DNA of 25,196 nucleotides. Origin: CAUYUA01 sp963575675. Lineage in GTDB: Bacteria > Pseudomonadota > Alphaproteobacteria > Azospirillales > Azospirillaceae. The stretch is taken from the NCBI GenBank assembly GCA_963575675.1, contig CAUYUA010000235.1, positions 1 to 25,196 of the forward strand, given 5' to 3'. The translations under genes were made by a program, and so were the position numbers. Position 1 is the stretch's first letter. The number at the start of each line of letters is the position of its first letter. The notes below the pieces were generated by a model that made no database searches, was not told the DNA's origin, and saw only the letters and a list, made by a program, of their open reading frames with translations. This document shows positions 1-7,673 of this stretch, piece by piece.

Positions 1-92
1 ATGGTTTCCAAAGGCCTCCCGGCCTTTGGCGGGTCGAGGGCGGAGCCCCGATTTCTTTGGACGTTCTTTTTCGGGTTCTCAATTGGACGGAG
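1..92 (+). repeat. Type II dispersed repeat, right part (cut by window edge)
   Basis: The first 53 bases are identical to 15029-15081 and differ at one base from 22482-22534. The core holds a 9-bp hairpin (CCAAAGGCC at 8-16, loop TCCC at 17-20, GGCCTTTGG at 21-29). The right end reads CTCAATTGGACGGAG up to 92 and is the inverted counterpart of the CTCCGTTCGAYT left ends of the two full copies. The left half lies outside the window. Nothing here looks coding. Confidence 0.85.
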
Positions 93-175
93 TATAGTTC
101 AAACAATGCTCAGATGAATGTTTTTATGCTCTGTTCGCGCTAAACCATACAGACGAATTTCTTCGTTAAAAGGAG

Positions 176-196
176 GCCAGGAACTGTGTTTTTGGC
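176..196 (+). repeat. Type I hairpin repeat, plus orientation
   Basis: GCCAGGAA (176-183) and TTTTTGGC (189-196) pair around CTGTG, partly through G-T pairs. The sequence matches the type I core CCAGGGACTGTGTTCCTGG. It lies about 85 bp beyond the gap stop codon and faces a second, inverted copy at 250-265. Between them a hairpin GGGAAGG (203-209) / CCTTCCC (222-228) adds more structure. No T-run follows on either strand, so an intrinsic terminator is not proven. Confidence 0.55.
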
Positions 197-249
197 TAGG
201 GAGGGAAGGGGGGGCGCTTTTCCTTCCCACCTTTACGACTCCTTCGTGA

Positions 250-265
250 CCAGGACACAGCTCCC
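250..265 (-). repeat. Type I hairpin repeat, minus orientation, after gap
   Basis: Read on the minus strand this is GGGAGCTGTGTCCTGG, the type I core, only about 16 bases after the gap stop codon and preceded by AAAAAGG. Its position suggests a 3'-end structure for the gap transcript. The arms are short and imperfect. Confidence 0.5.
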
Positions 266-281
266 GACCTTTTTGCTATTC

Positions 282-1289
282 TTACTTTGCGTTGGCCATG
301 GCAACTGCGGTGTCGCTCATACGGGTGGAGAAACCCCACTCGTTGTCATACCAAGTCATGACGCGAACGAAGTTGCCTTCGATGACTCTGGTTTCATTGA
401 TCGCGAAGATCGAGCTGCGTTGATCGTGGTTGAAGTCGCTGGAGACCAGCTCTTCTTCATAATAACCGAGAACGCCCTTGAGCGGACCATCGGCGGCTTC
501 TTTGATCGCTTGAGCGATTTCCGCAGCAGAGGTGGCGCGTTTGGCGGTGAATTTGAGGTCAACCACGGAAACATTGGGAGTCGGCACGCGAATCGCCGTT
601 CCGTCGAGCTTGCCGATCAATTCGGGCAACACTTTGCCAACGGCTTTGGCGGCGCCGGTCGAGGTGGGGATCATATTAAGCGCGGCGGCGCGCGCACGAT
701 GGAAATCTTTATGCGCTGTGTCGAGAATTTTCTGATCGCCGGTGTAGCTGTGAATGGTGGTCATAAAACCGCGCTCAATACCAACCAAATTATGCAGAAC
801 GGAAGCGACCGGAGCCAGGCAGTTGGTGGTGCAAGAGGCGTTGGAAACCACTTTGTGGGCAGCGGTTAGTTTATGATGATTGACGCCATAAACAACCGTA
901 AAGTCTTCGTTGGTGGCGGGAGCGGAAATCAATACTTTCGCGGCGCCTGCGTCGAGATGTTTTTCCGCGTCTTTGCGGTTGGTGAAGAGGCCCGAGCACT
1001 CCATGGCGATATCGATGCCCATGTCTTTCCAGGGCAATTTGGCGGGATCGCGCTCTTGGACGATTTTAATCGCATGGCCGTTGACGATCAGAGTGTTGTC
1101 TTTGAACTCGACCGGCAGCGGAAAACGACCGTGAACGCTGTCATATTTCAGCAAGTGAGCATTGGTCGGGCCGTCGGCCAAATCATTGATCGCCACCACC
1201 TCAACGTCGGTGCGACCGGTTTCATAGATCGAGCGCAACACCAACCGACCGATGCGACCAAACCCATTGATTGCAAGCCGAACAGCCAT
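282..1289 (-). CDS. gap: Glyceraldehyde-3-phosphate dehydrogenase, type I
   Basis: Cytoplasmic GAPDH converts glyceraldehyde-3-phosphate, NAD and phosphate into 1,3-bisphosphoglycerate in glycolysis and the reverse in gluconeogenesis. The 335-residue length is normal. The N-terminal Rossmann motif INGFGRIGR is intact, and the Asp after AIN (residue 36) is the residue that usually favours NAD. The catalytic motif SNASCTTNC (Cys153) and its partner His180 (TIHSYTGDQ) are present, as is the C-terminal WYDNEWGFS. Two ATGs stand side by side. GGAGG lies 6 bases before the second (1289) and only 3 before the first (1292), so 1289 is preferred. No pgk or tkt neighbours it, unlike many proteobacterial clusters; the upstream gene is divergent. 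Type I hairpins follow the stop codon. Identification is secure. Confidence 0.98.
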   Translation of the reverse strand: MAVRLAINGFGRIGRLVLRSIYETGRTDVEVVAINDLADGPTNAHLLKYDSVHGRFPLPVEFKDNTLIVNGHAIKIVQERDPAKLPWKDMGIDIAMECSGLFTNRKDAEKHLDAGAAKVLISAPATNEDFTVVYGVNHHKLTAAHKVVSNASCTTNCLAPVASVLHNLVGIERGFMTTIHSYTGDQKILDTAHKDFHRARAAALNMIPTSTGAAKAVGKVLPELIGKLDGTAIRVPTPNVSVVDLKFTAKRATSAAEIAQAIKEAADGPLKGVLGYYEEELVSSDFNHDQRSSIFAINETRVIEGNFVRVMTWYDNEWGFSTRMSDTAVAMANAK

Positions 1290-1567
1290 CATAATCCTCC
1301 GTAATTCGTGATCTTCGTTAGAAGCGCAAAGAAAACGCGCCGGGAAGACTTAATCAAACGCGATTCGACGCGCGACGCGCTCGGAGCCTTGCCCGATCTC
1401 ATATATTGCCGTGCAGCATGCCGCTCCGCCGCGCCCAGGTCAATAAAGGAATCCGCCGAGTCACGAAGGAAATATTGTGACTGAAAAACCCAAGAATACA
1501 TCATTCGGCGATATGGAATCGTCCCTAACCTACGTCTTACAATTTTTTTGCATAAAATATTTGATGT

Positions 1568-1611
1568 GGGGACTGTGTTCCCGTTTGCTCGGGCCAAGGA
1601 CGAAAATCCCC
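1568..1611 (+). repeat. Type I repeat, eroded copy
   Basis: GGGGACTGTGTTCCC at 1568-1582 is the type I core. It is followed by CTCGGGCCAAGGACGAAA (1589-1606), which recurs exactly at 7698-7715 inside the large inverted repeat. The first GGGGA can also pair with TCCCC at 1607-1611. The copy sits mid-spacer rather than directly after a gene. Confidence 0.7.
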
Positions 1612-1732
1612 CTTATTTGCGAAGCGATCCTCCTCTGGAAGCATTTATTTTGGTTCATCCTGTGGAGGCTTTGTTCGCGTTCGGCGGTGTTTTGTAACAG
1701 TTTTCTCCGCGATAAAATGAGAAAACCCAAAT

Positions 1733-1763
1733 TTTTTTTCGGATTCTTGATCGAACGGGGGTA
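1733..1763 (+). repeat. Type II right-end-like fragment
   Basis: TTTTTCGGATTCTTGATCGA followed by ACGGGGGTATAC parallels the right end of the left-edge type II copy (TTTTTCGGGTTCTCAATTGG, then ACGGAGTATAG). The 53-nt core is absent upstream, so this is either a remnant or a chance resemblance strengthened by low complexity. Confidence 0.4.
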
Positions 1764-1910
1764 TACTCTGAAAGACCTGTTCTTGTATGAAAACGTCATT
1801 TTCCTAAATCGTCAGAGCGATCCATAAAGAATCACAAATAGACGATTTCAGTGGAGGGTTTCTTTGTGAATAAGGGTGATTTTTAATTCTTCATTATGAC
1901 TGTCGATAAC

Positions 1911-1939
1911 TTGACACTTCTTTGTAACTGAGAATACAG
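1911..1939 (+). promoter_or_regulatory. Possible sigma-70 promoter of the helicase gene
   Basis: A perfect -35 hexamer TTGACA (1911-1916) is followed after 16-17 bases by a weak -10-like AATACA/ATACAG (1933-1939). It would leave an untranslated leader of about 65 bases before the ATG at 2010. The poor -10 keeps this tentative. Confidence 0.3.
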
Positions 1940-2009
1940 TCTTTCAGTGCGCTTTATTGAATTTTCGAGCATTGGTTTTATGGGTTTCTTATCGATTGGA
2001 TGTCTAGAC

Positions 2010-4544
2010 ATGACTGAGGCCCAAGGGCGTGTGGTGGCGGTTCTCGGGCCGACCAACACCGGAAAAACATGGCTGGCCATCGAGCGCATGTTGGGGCATC
2101 GCTCGGGCATGATCGGGTTTCCCCTGCGCCTTTTGGCGCGCGAAAACTATGATAGAATAGTCTCGCAACGTGGTCTCGGCGCAGTGGCTTTGATCACCGG
2201 CGAAGAGATCATTGCTCCGCCTGCGCCTCAATATTTCGTCTGTACGGTCGAGGCCATGCCTGTCGACCGCGCTGTGGCCTTTCTTGCGGTGGACGAAATC
2301 CAGCTTTGCGCCGATCCCGAGCGGGGGCATGTCTTCACGGATCGTTTGCTCCACGCGCGTGGGCTCGATGAAACTATGTTTCTTGGCGCCGAAACCATTC
2401 GACCGTTGATTCATGCTCTTGTTCCTCGAGTCTCTTTCGTCAGCCGCCCGAGGTTCTCTCAGCTCTCCTATGCGGGATATAAGAAGCTTACCCGTTTGCC
2501 GCCTCGTTCGGCTGTGGTGGCGTTCTCGGCGACTGAGGTGTATGAACTCGCCGAAACATTGCGCCGACAACGCGGTGGAACGGCGGTTGTGCTCGGCGCG
2601 CTTAGTCCTCGCACGCGAAACGCGCAAGTGGTGTTGTATCAGGCCGGAGAAGTTGATTATTTAGTGGCGACCGACGCAATCGGCATGGGGCTGAATATGG
2701 ATGTCGACCATGTGGCGTTTGCGCGACTCACCAAATTCGATGGTCGAGCGCCGCGCCGATTGCGGGCTCCGGAAGTGGCTCAGATTGCGGGGCGCGCCGG
2801 ACGCCATCGTTCGGATGGAACATTCGGAACAACCGAAGAACTGAAAGACGGTTTGGAGCCGGAATTGACCGACGCGGTGGAGAACCATGTGTTTCCTCCA
2901 TTAAAGGCGGTGATGTGGCGCAATCATGATTTGCGGTTCGATTCTCCGGGCGTGTTGTTGCAAGCATTGGATAAGCGTCCGCCTCGTCCGGACATTATGT
3001 TTCGGGCGCGCGATTCGGATGATTATTTGGCGTTGGAAACTCTGGCGCGCGATCCGGAAATCGGCGCGCGGGCGCGAGGGATCGATGCTGTGCGGTTGTT
3101 GTGGGAGGTTTGCCGCATTCCGGATTTTCGCAAAGTTCTATCCGACGCGCATACTCGACTTCTTGGGCAGATTTACATGCACCTGACGGCGCATGATCCG
3201 CGTCGATCTTCAGGAGGACGTCTTCCGGTCGATTGGGTGTCGGAGCAAGTCACGCGATTGGATCGAGTCGAGGGTGATATTGATGCTTTGGTGGCGCGTC
3301 TTGCCCATATTCGCACCTGGACCTATATATCGCACCACCCCCGGTGGATCAATGACGCCGCTCATTGGCAAGAACGCACGCGAAGCATTGAGGATAAACT
3401 CTCCGACGCCCTGCACGAACGTCTCATTCAGAGATTTATAGATCGGCGGTCGGCGTCTTTGGCGAGGTCATTGCGCAGCGGAGGCGCATTGCTTGCTGCG
3501 GTGCGCGCAAATGGAGAGGTGTTGGTGGAGGGGCAGCCGATCGGAGAAATCTCCGGCCTGCGTTTCGTTCCTGATTGCGTAACCGACAACCAAGACGGGC
3601 GCTCTCTGATGAGCGCCGCGCGTCGGGCTTTGAGTGATGAAATCGCTCGCCGCGTGCATCGGTTGGAGGAAGACGTTGACGATAATATTTTATTAACTCC
3701 GGAGACCGCTCTTGTGTCGTGGCGAGAGAATGAACGCGCTGATCCTGCGCCGATTGGTCGTTTAACAACCGGACCGAGGCTCATGTCGCCGTGCGTAAGC
3801 GTTTTGTATGATGATCTTCTCGATTCTGCGCAATGTGAGCGTGTGCGAAAACGAATAGAACGTCGTATTCAGAGTTGGATTGCCGATCGTCTCGCGCCGT
3901 TAATTCGTCTGCAAGACGCGCCGTTGACGGGCGCCGCGCGAGGTCTCGCTTTTCAGTTGGCGGAAGGTTTGGGATCAATGATGCGGCGTCCGGCGGAGAC
4001 GCTGTTGGAAACGCTCGACAAAGAACAACGCAAAGCGCTTCAACGGTGCGGTGTCGTCTTTGGAGCAAAGCGTTTGTTCCTGCCGATTTTGGTTAAGCCT
4101 CGCGCTGTTGAGGCGCGTGGGTTGTTATGGCGGGTTCATTTTGGTCAGGGGATTTTACCCTTGCCGCCGCCCGGACGTTCTTCGGTTGTGCGAGACGCCG
4201 AGACGCCGGAAGCGTATTATGAGGCGATTGGGTATCCTGTGATCGGAATGCGCGCGGCGCGTGTGGACTTGCTCGATCGTTTCGAGCGAGAGCTTTACAA
4301 ACGAAGTCGAGCGCACGCAGAAGGTTTTGTTGTGGAGTCAGACCTTGCGCCAATGATCGGATGCACGGCGGAAGAGGCGCCGAAGATTATTATAGCGTTG
4401 GGGTATAAAGCAAAAACGGGAGACGATGGGATTCAACGTTGGAAGGCTCCGGATAAATGGAAAAAACAAGGCAAGATTCTTCGTCCTCAAACTGTTTCGG
4501 ACACTCCTTTCGCCATTTTGCAGACTATGAATAAAGCGAAGTAA
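2010..4544 (+). CDS. SUV3-like DEXH-box RNA helicase
   Basis: An 844-residue superfamily 2 helicase of the SUV3 (mitochondrial degradosome) type, common in alphaproteobacteria. It is expected to unwind structured RNA with ATP, plausibly in RNA decay. Visible motifs: Walker A GPTNTGKT (13-20), DEIQ (95-98), SAT (173-175), ATDAIGMGLNM (220-230) and QIAGRAGRH (258-266). The long C-terminal part is mostly helical and charged and ends in a Lys-rich tail. The frame is open from a GTG at 1947, but family members begin a few residues before the Walker A motif, so the ATG at 2010 is chosen; it has no strong Shine-Dalgarno. In many alphaproteobacteria this gene is followed by an S4-domain gene, a ferredoxin and a CarD-like regulator (recalled). 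Here it converges on an unrelated channel gene instead. Confidence 0.93.
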   Translation: MTEAQGRVVAVLGPTNTGKTWLAIERMLGHRSGMIGFPLRLLARENYDRIVSQRGLGAVALITGEEIIAPPAPQYFVCTVEAMPVDRAVAFLAVDEIQLCADPERGHVFTDRLLHARGLDETMFLGAETIRPLIHALVPRVSFVSRPRFSQLSYAGYKKLTRLPPRSAVVAFSATEVYELAETLRRQRGGTAVVLGALSPRTRNAQVVLYQAGEVDYLVATDAIGMGLNMDVDHVAFARLTKFDGRAPRRLRAPEVAQIAGRAGRHRSDGTFGTTEELKDGLEPELTDAVENHVFPPLKAVMWRNHDLRFDSPGVLLQALDKRPPRPDIMFRARDSDDYLALETLARDPEIGARARGIDAVRLLWEVCRIPDFRKVLSDAHTRLLGQIYMHLTAHDPRRSSGGRLPVDWVSEQVTRLDRVEGDIDALVARLAHIRTWTYISHHPRWINDAAHWQERTRSIEDKLSDALHERLIQRFIDRRSASLARSLRSGGALLAAVRANGEVLVEGQPIGEISGLRFVPDCVTDNQDGRSLMSAARRALSDEIARRVHRLEEDVDDNILLTPETALVSWRENERADPAPIGRLTTGPRLMSPCVSVLYDDLLDSAQCERVRKRIERRIQSWIADRLAPLIRLQDAPLTGAARGLAFQLAEGLGSMMRRPAETLLETLDKEQRKALQRCGVVFGAKRLFLPILVKPRAVEARGLLWRVHFGQGILPLPPPGRSSVVRDAETPEAYYEAIGYPVIGMRAARVDLLDRFERELYKRSRAHAEGFVVESDLAPMIGCTAEEAPKIIIALGYKAKTGDDGIQRWKAPDKWKKQGKILRPQTVSDTPFAILQTMNKAK

Positions 4545-4566
4545 TAGCATTACAAAGAGTAAAAAG

Positions 4567-4605
4567 TCAAGTGAGTCCGAGAACGCAGTTTCCGGACTCA
4601 CTTGA
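4567..4605. terminator. Shared hairpin between convergent genes, type I core
   Basis: A perfect 13-bp stem pairs TCAAGTGAGTCCG (4567-4579) with CGGACTCACTTGA (4593-4605) around a 13-base loop. It lies 22 bp after the helicase stop and 45 bp after the channel gene stop, so it probably ends both transcripts. T-tracts are weak. On the minus strand, inner arm plus loop read GTCCGGAAACTGCGTTCTC, matching the type I core. The outer arms are unlike those of every other copy. Confidence 0.7.
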
Positions 4606-4650
4606 TACTTATTCAGAGACTCTCAAAAAACATTCCTTGGTGTTTTTCTA

Positions 4651-7488
4651 TTATTTGATCGGGCCATCAACAATAACGCTGTTGGGAAGATCAAACGAAA
4701 TAGGCATTCCGGCTTCGCTCATCGCGCGATCAACTTCCAACAACACCGCTGCTTCGTGTTGCGCTTCTTTTTGACGGTCAATGCAATCAAATCTTAACAC
4801 ATACTCTGCGCGTCCCACCACATGCGCGCCATGATACATCACCTGATAATGCACAATTTTTTGTCGTCCGTCCGCAGCCGGAGCGATGCAAAGCACTTTC
4901 TCCAACAACGCGACCACACGACGCGGATCATGTTGACAAGAACAATAAGCCTTTCTTTCAATCAAATAATAGCGCTCGGGATGCGAGTAGTTCTCCAACC
5001 GCGCGCCCATGATGATCGCGTTTGGAATGGTGACAATCGTGTTTTCCAGCGTGCGGACTTTCGTGCTCCGCATAGACATGTCCATAACTTCAGCAACTGG
5101 AAAGTCGCCGACTTTGACCCAATCTCCTGGCCGAATCGAGCGCTCCATGTTCAAAGAAACGCCCGAAACCACATTGGCGACGTTGCTCTGGACAGCCAAC
5201 CCCAGCACCATCGCCAGAACGCCGGACGTCGCCATAAGCCCGGTGATGTCGTGTTCCAACACATTGCCGATCACGCCGACAGTGGTTAAAAGAATCACGA
5301 CGCCGAACACCACGGTTTTGATAATCTTAGGAGCCGAACGCCCCGTTCTTTTCTCAAGCGGTCGCCAAGCCAGACGTTCGACCGCAGACAAGGCTAAGCA
5401 TCCAATTGCGATCCACCACAAGAAATCGAACATTCGAACGGTTTCGCCAATCCAACGCTCCCGCAACAAATCACTCCAGAGACGAATTACAGCGCCTTCC
5501 GCAGTCAAGAGCATGACCGCCGTCGCCAAACACATCAGAAGAAAACCGCACCACCGCCGCCGCGCCAGAAACGGCTGATCGATCAACACCAAAATAGCTG
5601 CAAACGCCGCCGCGAACGTCAAGGCGAACAGATCGTTCGCCGGCCCCATCCATCGCCGCCGCAATGGAGAAATCTTCGGGCTGAGTTCAAGATCGAGAAA
5701 CAATCCCGGAATAGCCACGATGCGCTCAGAGCCGCCTTGGATCAATTGGGGGTCGCCTTCGGTGGATCGCCGATCTTCATCCGTAACCAAAGCGGCGCTG
5801 GTCAATTCATAGGCGTCGGGCAAGAGCGCTCGATGACCGACAACATCGACCAGTCCCTTTCCGGAAGTCGCGGGAAAAGCCAAAGTGTCGGGGACAAAGA
5901 TCACTTGTCCGGCAGACAAAGAGCGATGGAAAAACGTAATGCCGACGCCGAGTCTTCCTTGCGCGGCGCGACGACTGTTGGAGGTTGTTTGTAATCGCGC
6001 TTTGATGCGGTAAAGGCGATATTCGATTCCATTCGTAGACGATGATTTTATCGGTTGTCCTAGAGCGACCGGCTTGACGGCTCCGGCGAAATCTATTTCT
6101 TCCACCGGGACGGTTCCTTGGAAACGGAACCATAGATCGAACTCAACATCCAGTTGCCTGGGTTCTCCGGAGATGCGGTCAACGCGAATCAATTTGACTC
6201 CGCTATACACCACCGGCACGCGCAGCAATCCATCGCCGACTTTGCTGGGGTGAAGCTGCACCAAAGCCGACATCAGGTTTCCGGAAAACTGCCCGATCGC
6301 AACGGATTTCATCGCGCCGCCGTCGGCGTCGAACCATGTGTTTCCGGTTGCGCCCATGACACCCATGTTGGGCGTGCGCATCTGAGCCAATTGGTCGCGA
6401 ATGGCGACGCGGATCGCCTTGATTGCTTCGAAGTTTCCCGCCTTGACTCTTTCTATGTTGGCGCGACGCATCGCTTCAACAATCACCTTGGCCGCGTCAT
6501 AGGCGAACGGCGCGCCCCAATTCTGAAGCGGCCCCATTTTGGCGATCAAACGCTCGCATAGACGTCTTGCTTCACTGTTTGCGGCGTCTGGCAAAAAAGG
6601 AACAGAGACGAAAAGATTATTGGTGTAGTAGCCGGGAAAGGCCAATTCGCGAGGGAGTTTGGCCAAAGTGTCTGAAAATTTGGCGAAGCCGATAGAGTCG
6701 CTTCCTAATATCCGTAATTTGCTTCCAGAGTCGCGAATTGCTTTGATCAAGGCTGTTGCGGGTTTTTGGTGGCTGGCCATCATAATAACCGCATCGGACG
6801 GGACGCGCGCGAGTTCATGGCCAAGCTCTTGCATGCGTTCTTCGGCGTCGGCGGCGAAGGGATCAATGCGGAATTCTCCGGCGATCTGTATCTCCATCTG
6901 CCTTGCCTCGGCGCGAATCACCGAAGAAAGCGTATCCGCATAGACCGAGGGCGCCGTCAAGATCACAATGGAGCGCGCCTCCATTACTTCTGCGGCGTAA
7001 TAAACCAGGAAGCGCCCTTGGCGGTCGTCGGAATAAATGGTGCGAAAATACCAAGGGTTGTTTTGAGTGACTTGTGGACTGGTTGAGGCCGGCGTCACCG
7101 CCGGAATCCCCGCTTCGGCGTAGATCGGCCCGGCAACGACTGAAGAGTTGGAGTAATTGTGACCAATCACCGCCACGATTGTCGGGTCTGAGGCGATTTG
7201 ACGAGCCACATTTTTGGATTTTTCTTGATCGTTGCCGTCGTCGAATGAAACAAGCTCCAATCGCGCGCCTGCAAGTCCTCCTTGGTCATTGACGGATTTC
7301 AAGTAATCTCTGGCCGCCATTTCCATTTCTTGGTTGCTGCGCAAGGAAGTTCCCGACAATCCGCCAACGTAGGCGATGCGCAGCGACTCCGTAAACTTTG
7401 GTTGAGCCGGATCTCCGGCGGCCACCAGGCGCACTCCCAAACATGCGAGCGCCAAGAACGCGACAAAATACGCCACAAAGATTCGCAT
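4651..7488 (-). CDS. Putative ligand-gated MscS-type channel: periplasmic binding domain, Cys-loop-like beta domain and MscS pore
   Basis: A 945-residue inner-membrane protein. Residues 1-24 form a signal peptide. Residues 34-415 resemble a type I (branched-chain amino-acid type) periplasmic binding protein: IAYVGGLSG, VIGHNYSNSS, AGIPAVTPAS. Residues 422-605 are beta-rich. The run VYSGVKLIRV, FDLWFRFQG, EIDFAGAV, EYRLYRIKARL, GRLGVGITFF follows the strand order of Cys-loop receptor extracellular domains such as GLIC. The segment that would carry loop A is very short and no Cys loop is present. Predicted membrane helices lie near 618-637, 647-664, 686-704 and 722-742, then the MscS pore helix 750-783 (GLAVQSNVANVVSGVSL) and the beta domain (RPGDWVKVGDF). 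Five helices place the binding domains outside and the C terminus in the cytoplasm. The inferred role is a ligand-gated, osmotic or signalling channel; the ligand is unknown. It is monocistronic with a weak ribosome site. Confidence 0.88.
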   Translation of the reverse strand: MRIFVAYFVAFLALACLGVRLVAAGDPAQPKFTESLRIAYVGGLSGTSLRSNQEMEMAARDYLKSVNDQGGLAGARLELVSFDDGNDQEKSKNVARQIASDPTIVAVIGHNYSNSSVVAGPIYAEAGIPAVTPASTSPQVTQNNPWYFRTIYSDDRQGRFLVYYAAEVMEARSIVILTAPSVYADTLSSVIRAEARQMEIQIAGEFRIDPFAADAEERMQELGHELARVPSDAVIMMASHQKPATALIKAIRDSGSKLRILGSDSIGFAKFSDTLAKLPRELAFPGYYTNNLFVSVPFLPDAANSEARRLCERLIAKMGPLQNWGAPFAYDAAKVIVEAMRRANIERVKAGNFEAIKAIRVAIRDQLAQMRTPNMGVMGATGNTWFDADGGAMKSVAIGQFSGNLMSALVQLHPSKVGDGLLRVPVVYSGVKLIRVDRISGEPRQLDVEFDLWFRFQGTVPVEEIDFAGAVKPVALGQPIKSSSTNGIEYRLYRIKARLQTTSNSRRAAQGRLGVGITFFHRSLSAGQVIFVPDTLAFPATSGKGLVDVVGHRALLPDAYELTSAALVTDEDRRSTEGDPQLIQGGSERIVAIPGLFLDLELSPKISPLRRRWMGPANDLFALTFAAAFAAILVLIDQPFLARRRWCGFLLMCLATAVMLLTAEGAVIRLWSDLLRERWIGETVRMFDFLWWIAIGCLALSAVERLAWRPLEKRTGRSAPKIIKTVVFGVVILLTTVGVIGNVLEHDITGLMATSGVLAMVLGLAVQSNVANVVSGVSLNMERSIRPGDWVKVGDFPVAEVMDMSMRSTKVRTLENTIVTIPNAIIMGARLENYSHPERYYLIERKAYCSCQHDPRRVVALLEKVLCIAPAADGRQKIVHYQVMYHGAHVVGRAEYVLRFDCIDRQKEAQHEAAVLLEVDRAMSEAGMPISFDLPNSVIVDGPIK

Positions 7489-7572
7489 AACAAACGTCCA
7501 AGAAAAACGATCGTGTCAAGTGCAAGATAGCACGTCGAAGCTTTTGCGCATCTTGTTTTAAAGACAATCGTT

Positions 7573-7612
7573 CTAACAATGTTGGCCGAACAATGTCGGC
7601 AATAATGTCGGC
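7573..7612 (+). repeat. Three imperfect AAYAATGTYGGC units
   Basis: AACAATGTTGGC, AACAATGTCGGC and AATAATGTCGGC follow each other at 12-14 base spacing. They lie upstream of the channel gene start at 7488. Their role is unknown; they could be repeated operator half-sites or simple slippage products. Confidence 0.5.
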
Positions 7613-7641
7613 GAGAAAATTGCGCAAAGAATTATACGGGT

Positions 7642-7673
7642 CCGGAAATTGTCCGGGCCGGAAATTGTCCGGG
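7642..7673 (+). repeat. 16-bp perfect tandem duplication
   Basis: CCGGAAATTGTCCGGG occurs at 7642-7657 and again, unchanged, at 7658-7673. Each unit is itself a near palindrome (CCGG..CCGG). The second unit runs into the left arm of the large type I inverted repeat. Confidence 0.8.

Larger units (their letters stand above)
1290..2009. other. Divergent spacer between gap and the helicase, repeat-rich, no supported gene
   Basis: This ~720-bp spacer must hold the promoters of both flanking genes. It contains a type I repeat (1568-1611) and a fragment resembling the right end of type II (1733-1763). Two overlapping short open frames on opposite strands (roughly 1477-1827 and 1530-1799) run through these repeats. 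Their protein sequences are low-complexity and recall no family, so I do not call them genes. Confidence 0.5.

Noticed and set aside
186..1304. Long plus-strand frames (227 and 143 codons) opposite gap
   Set aside because: They are exact antisense shadows of a highly conserved GAPDH gene, with low-quality protein sequence and no ribosome sites.
1289..1827. Short frames in the gap-helicase spacer
   Set aside because: They overlap on opposite strands, cross repeat elements and show no family resemblance or good start site.
4822..5578. Plus-strand frames of 155 and 189 codons opposite the MscS region
   Set aside because: They are antisense to the conserved pore and membrane segments; the translations are His/Arg-rich with no domains.
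7573..7673. CRISPR array
   Set aside because: The units are adjacent, only two or three copies, with no unique spacers and no cas genes in the window.
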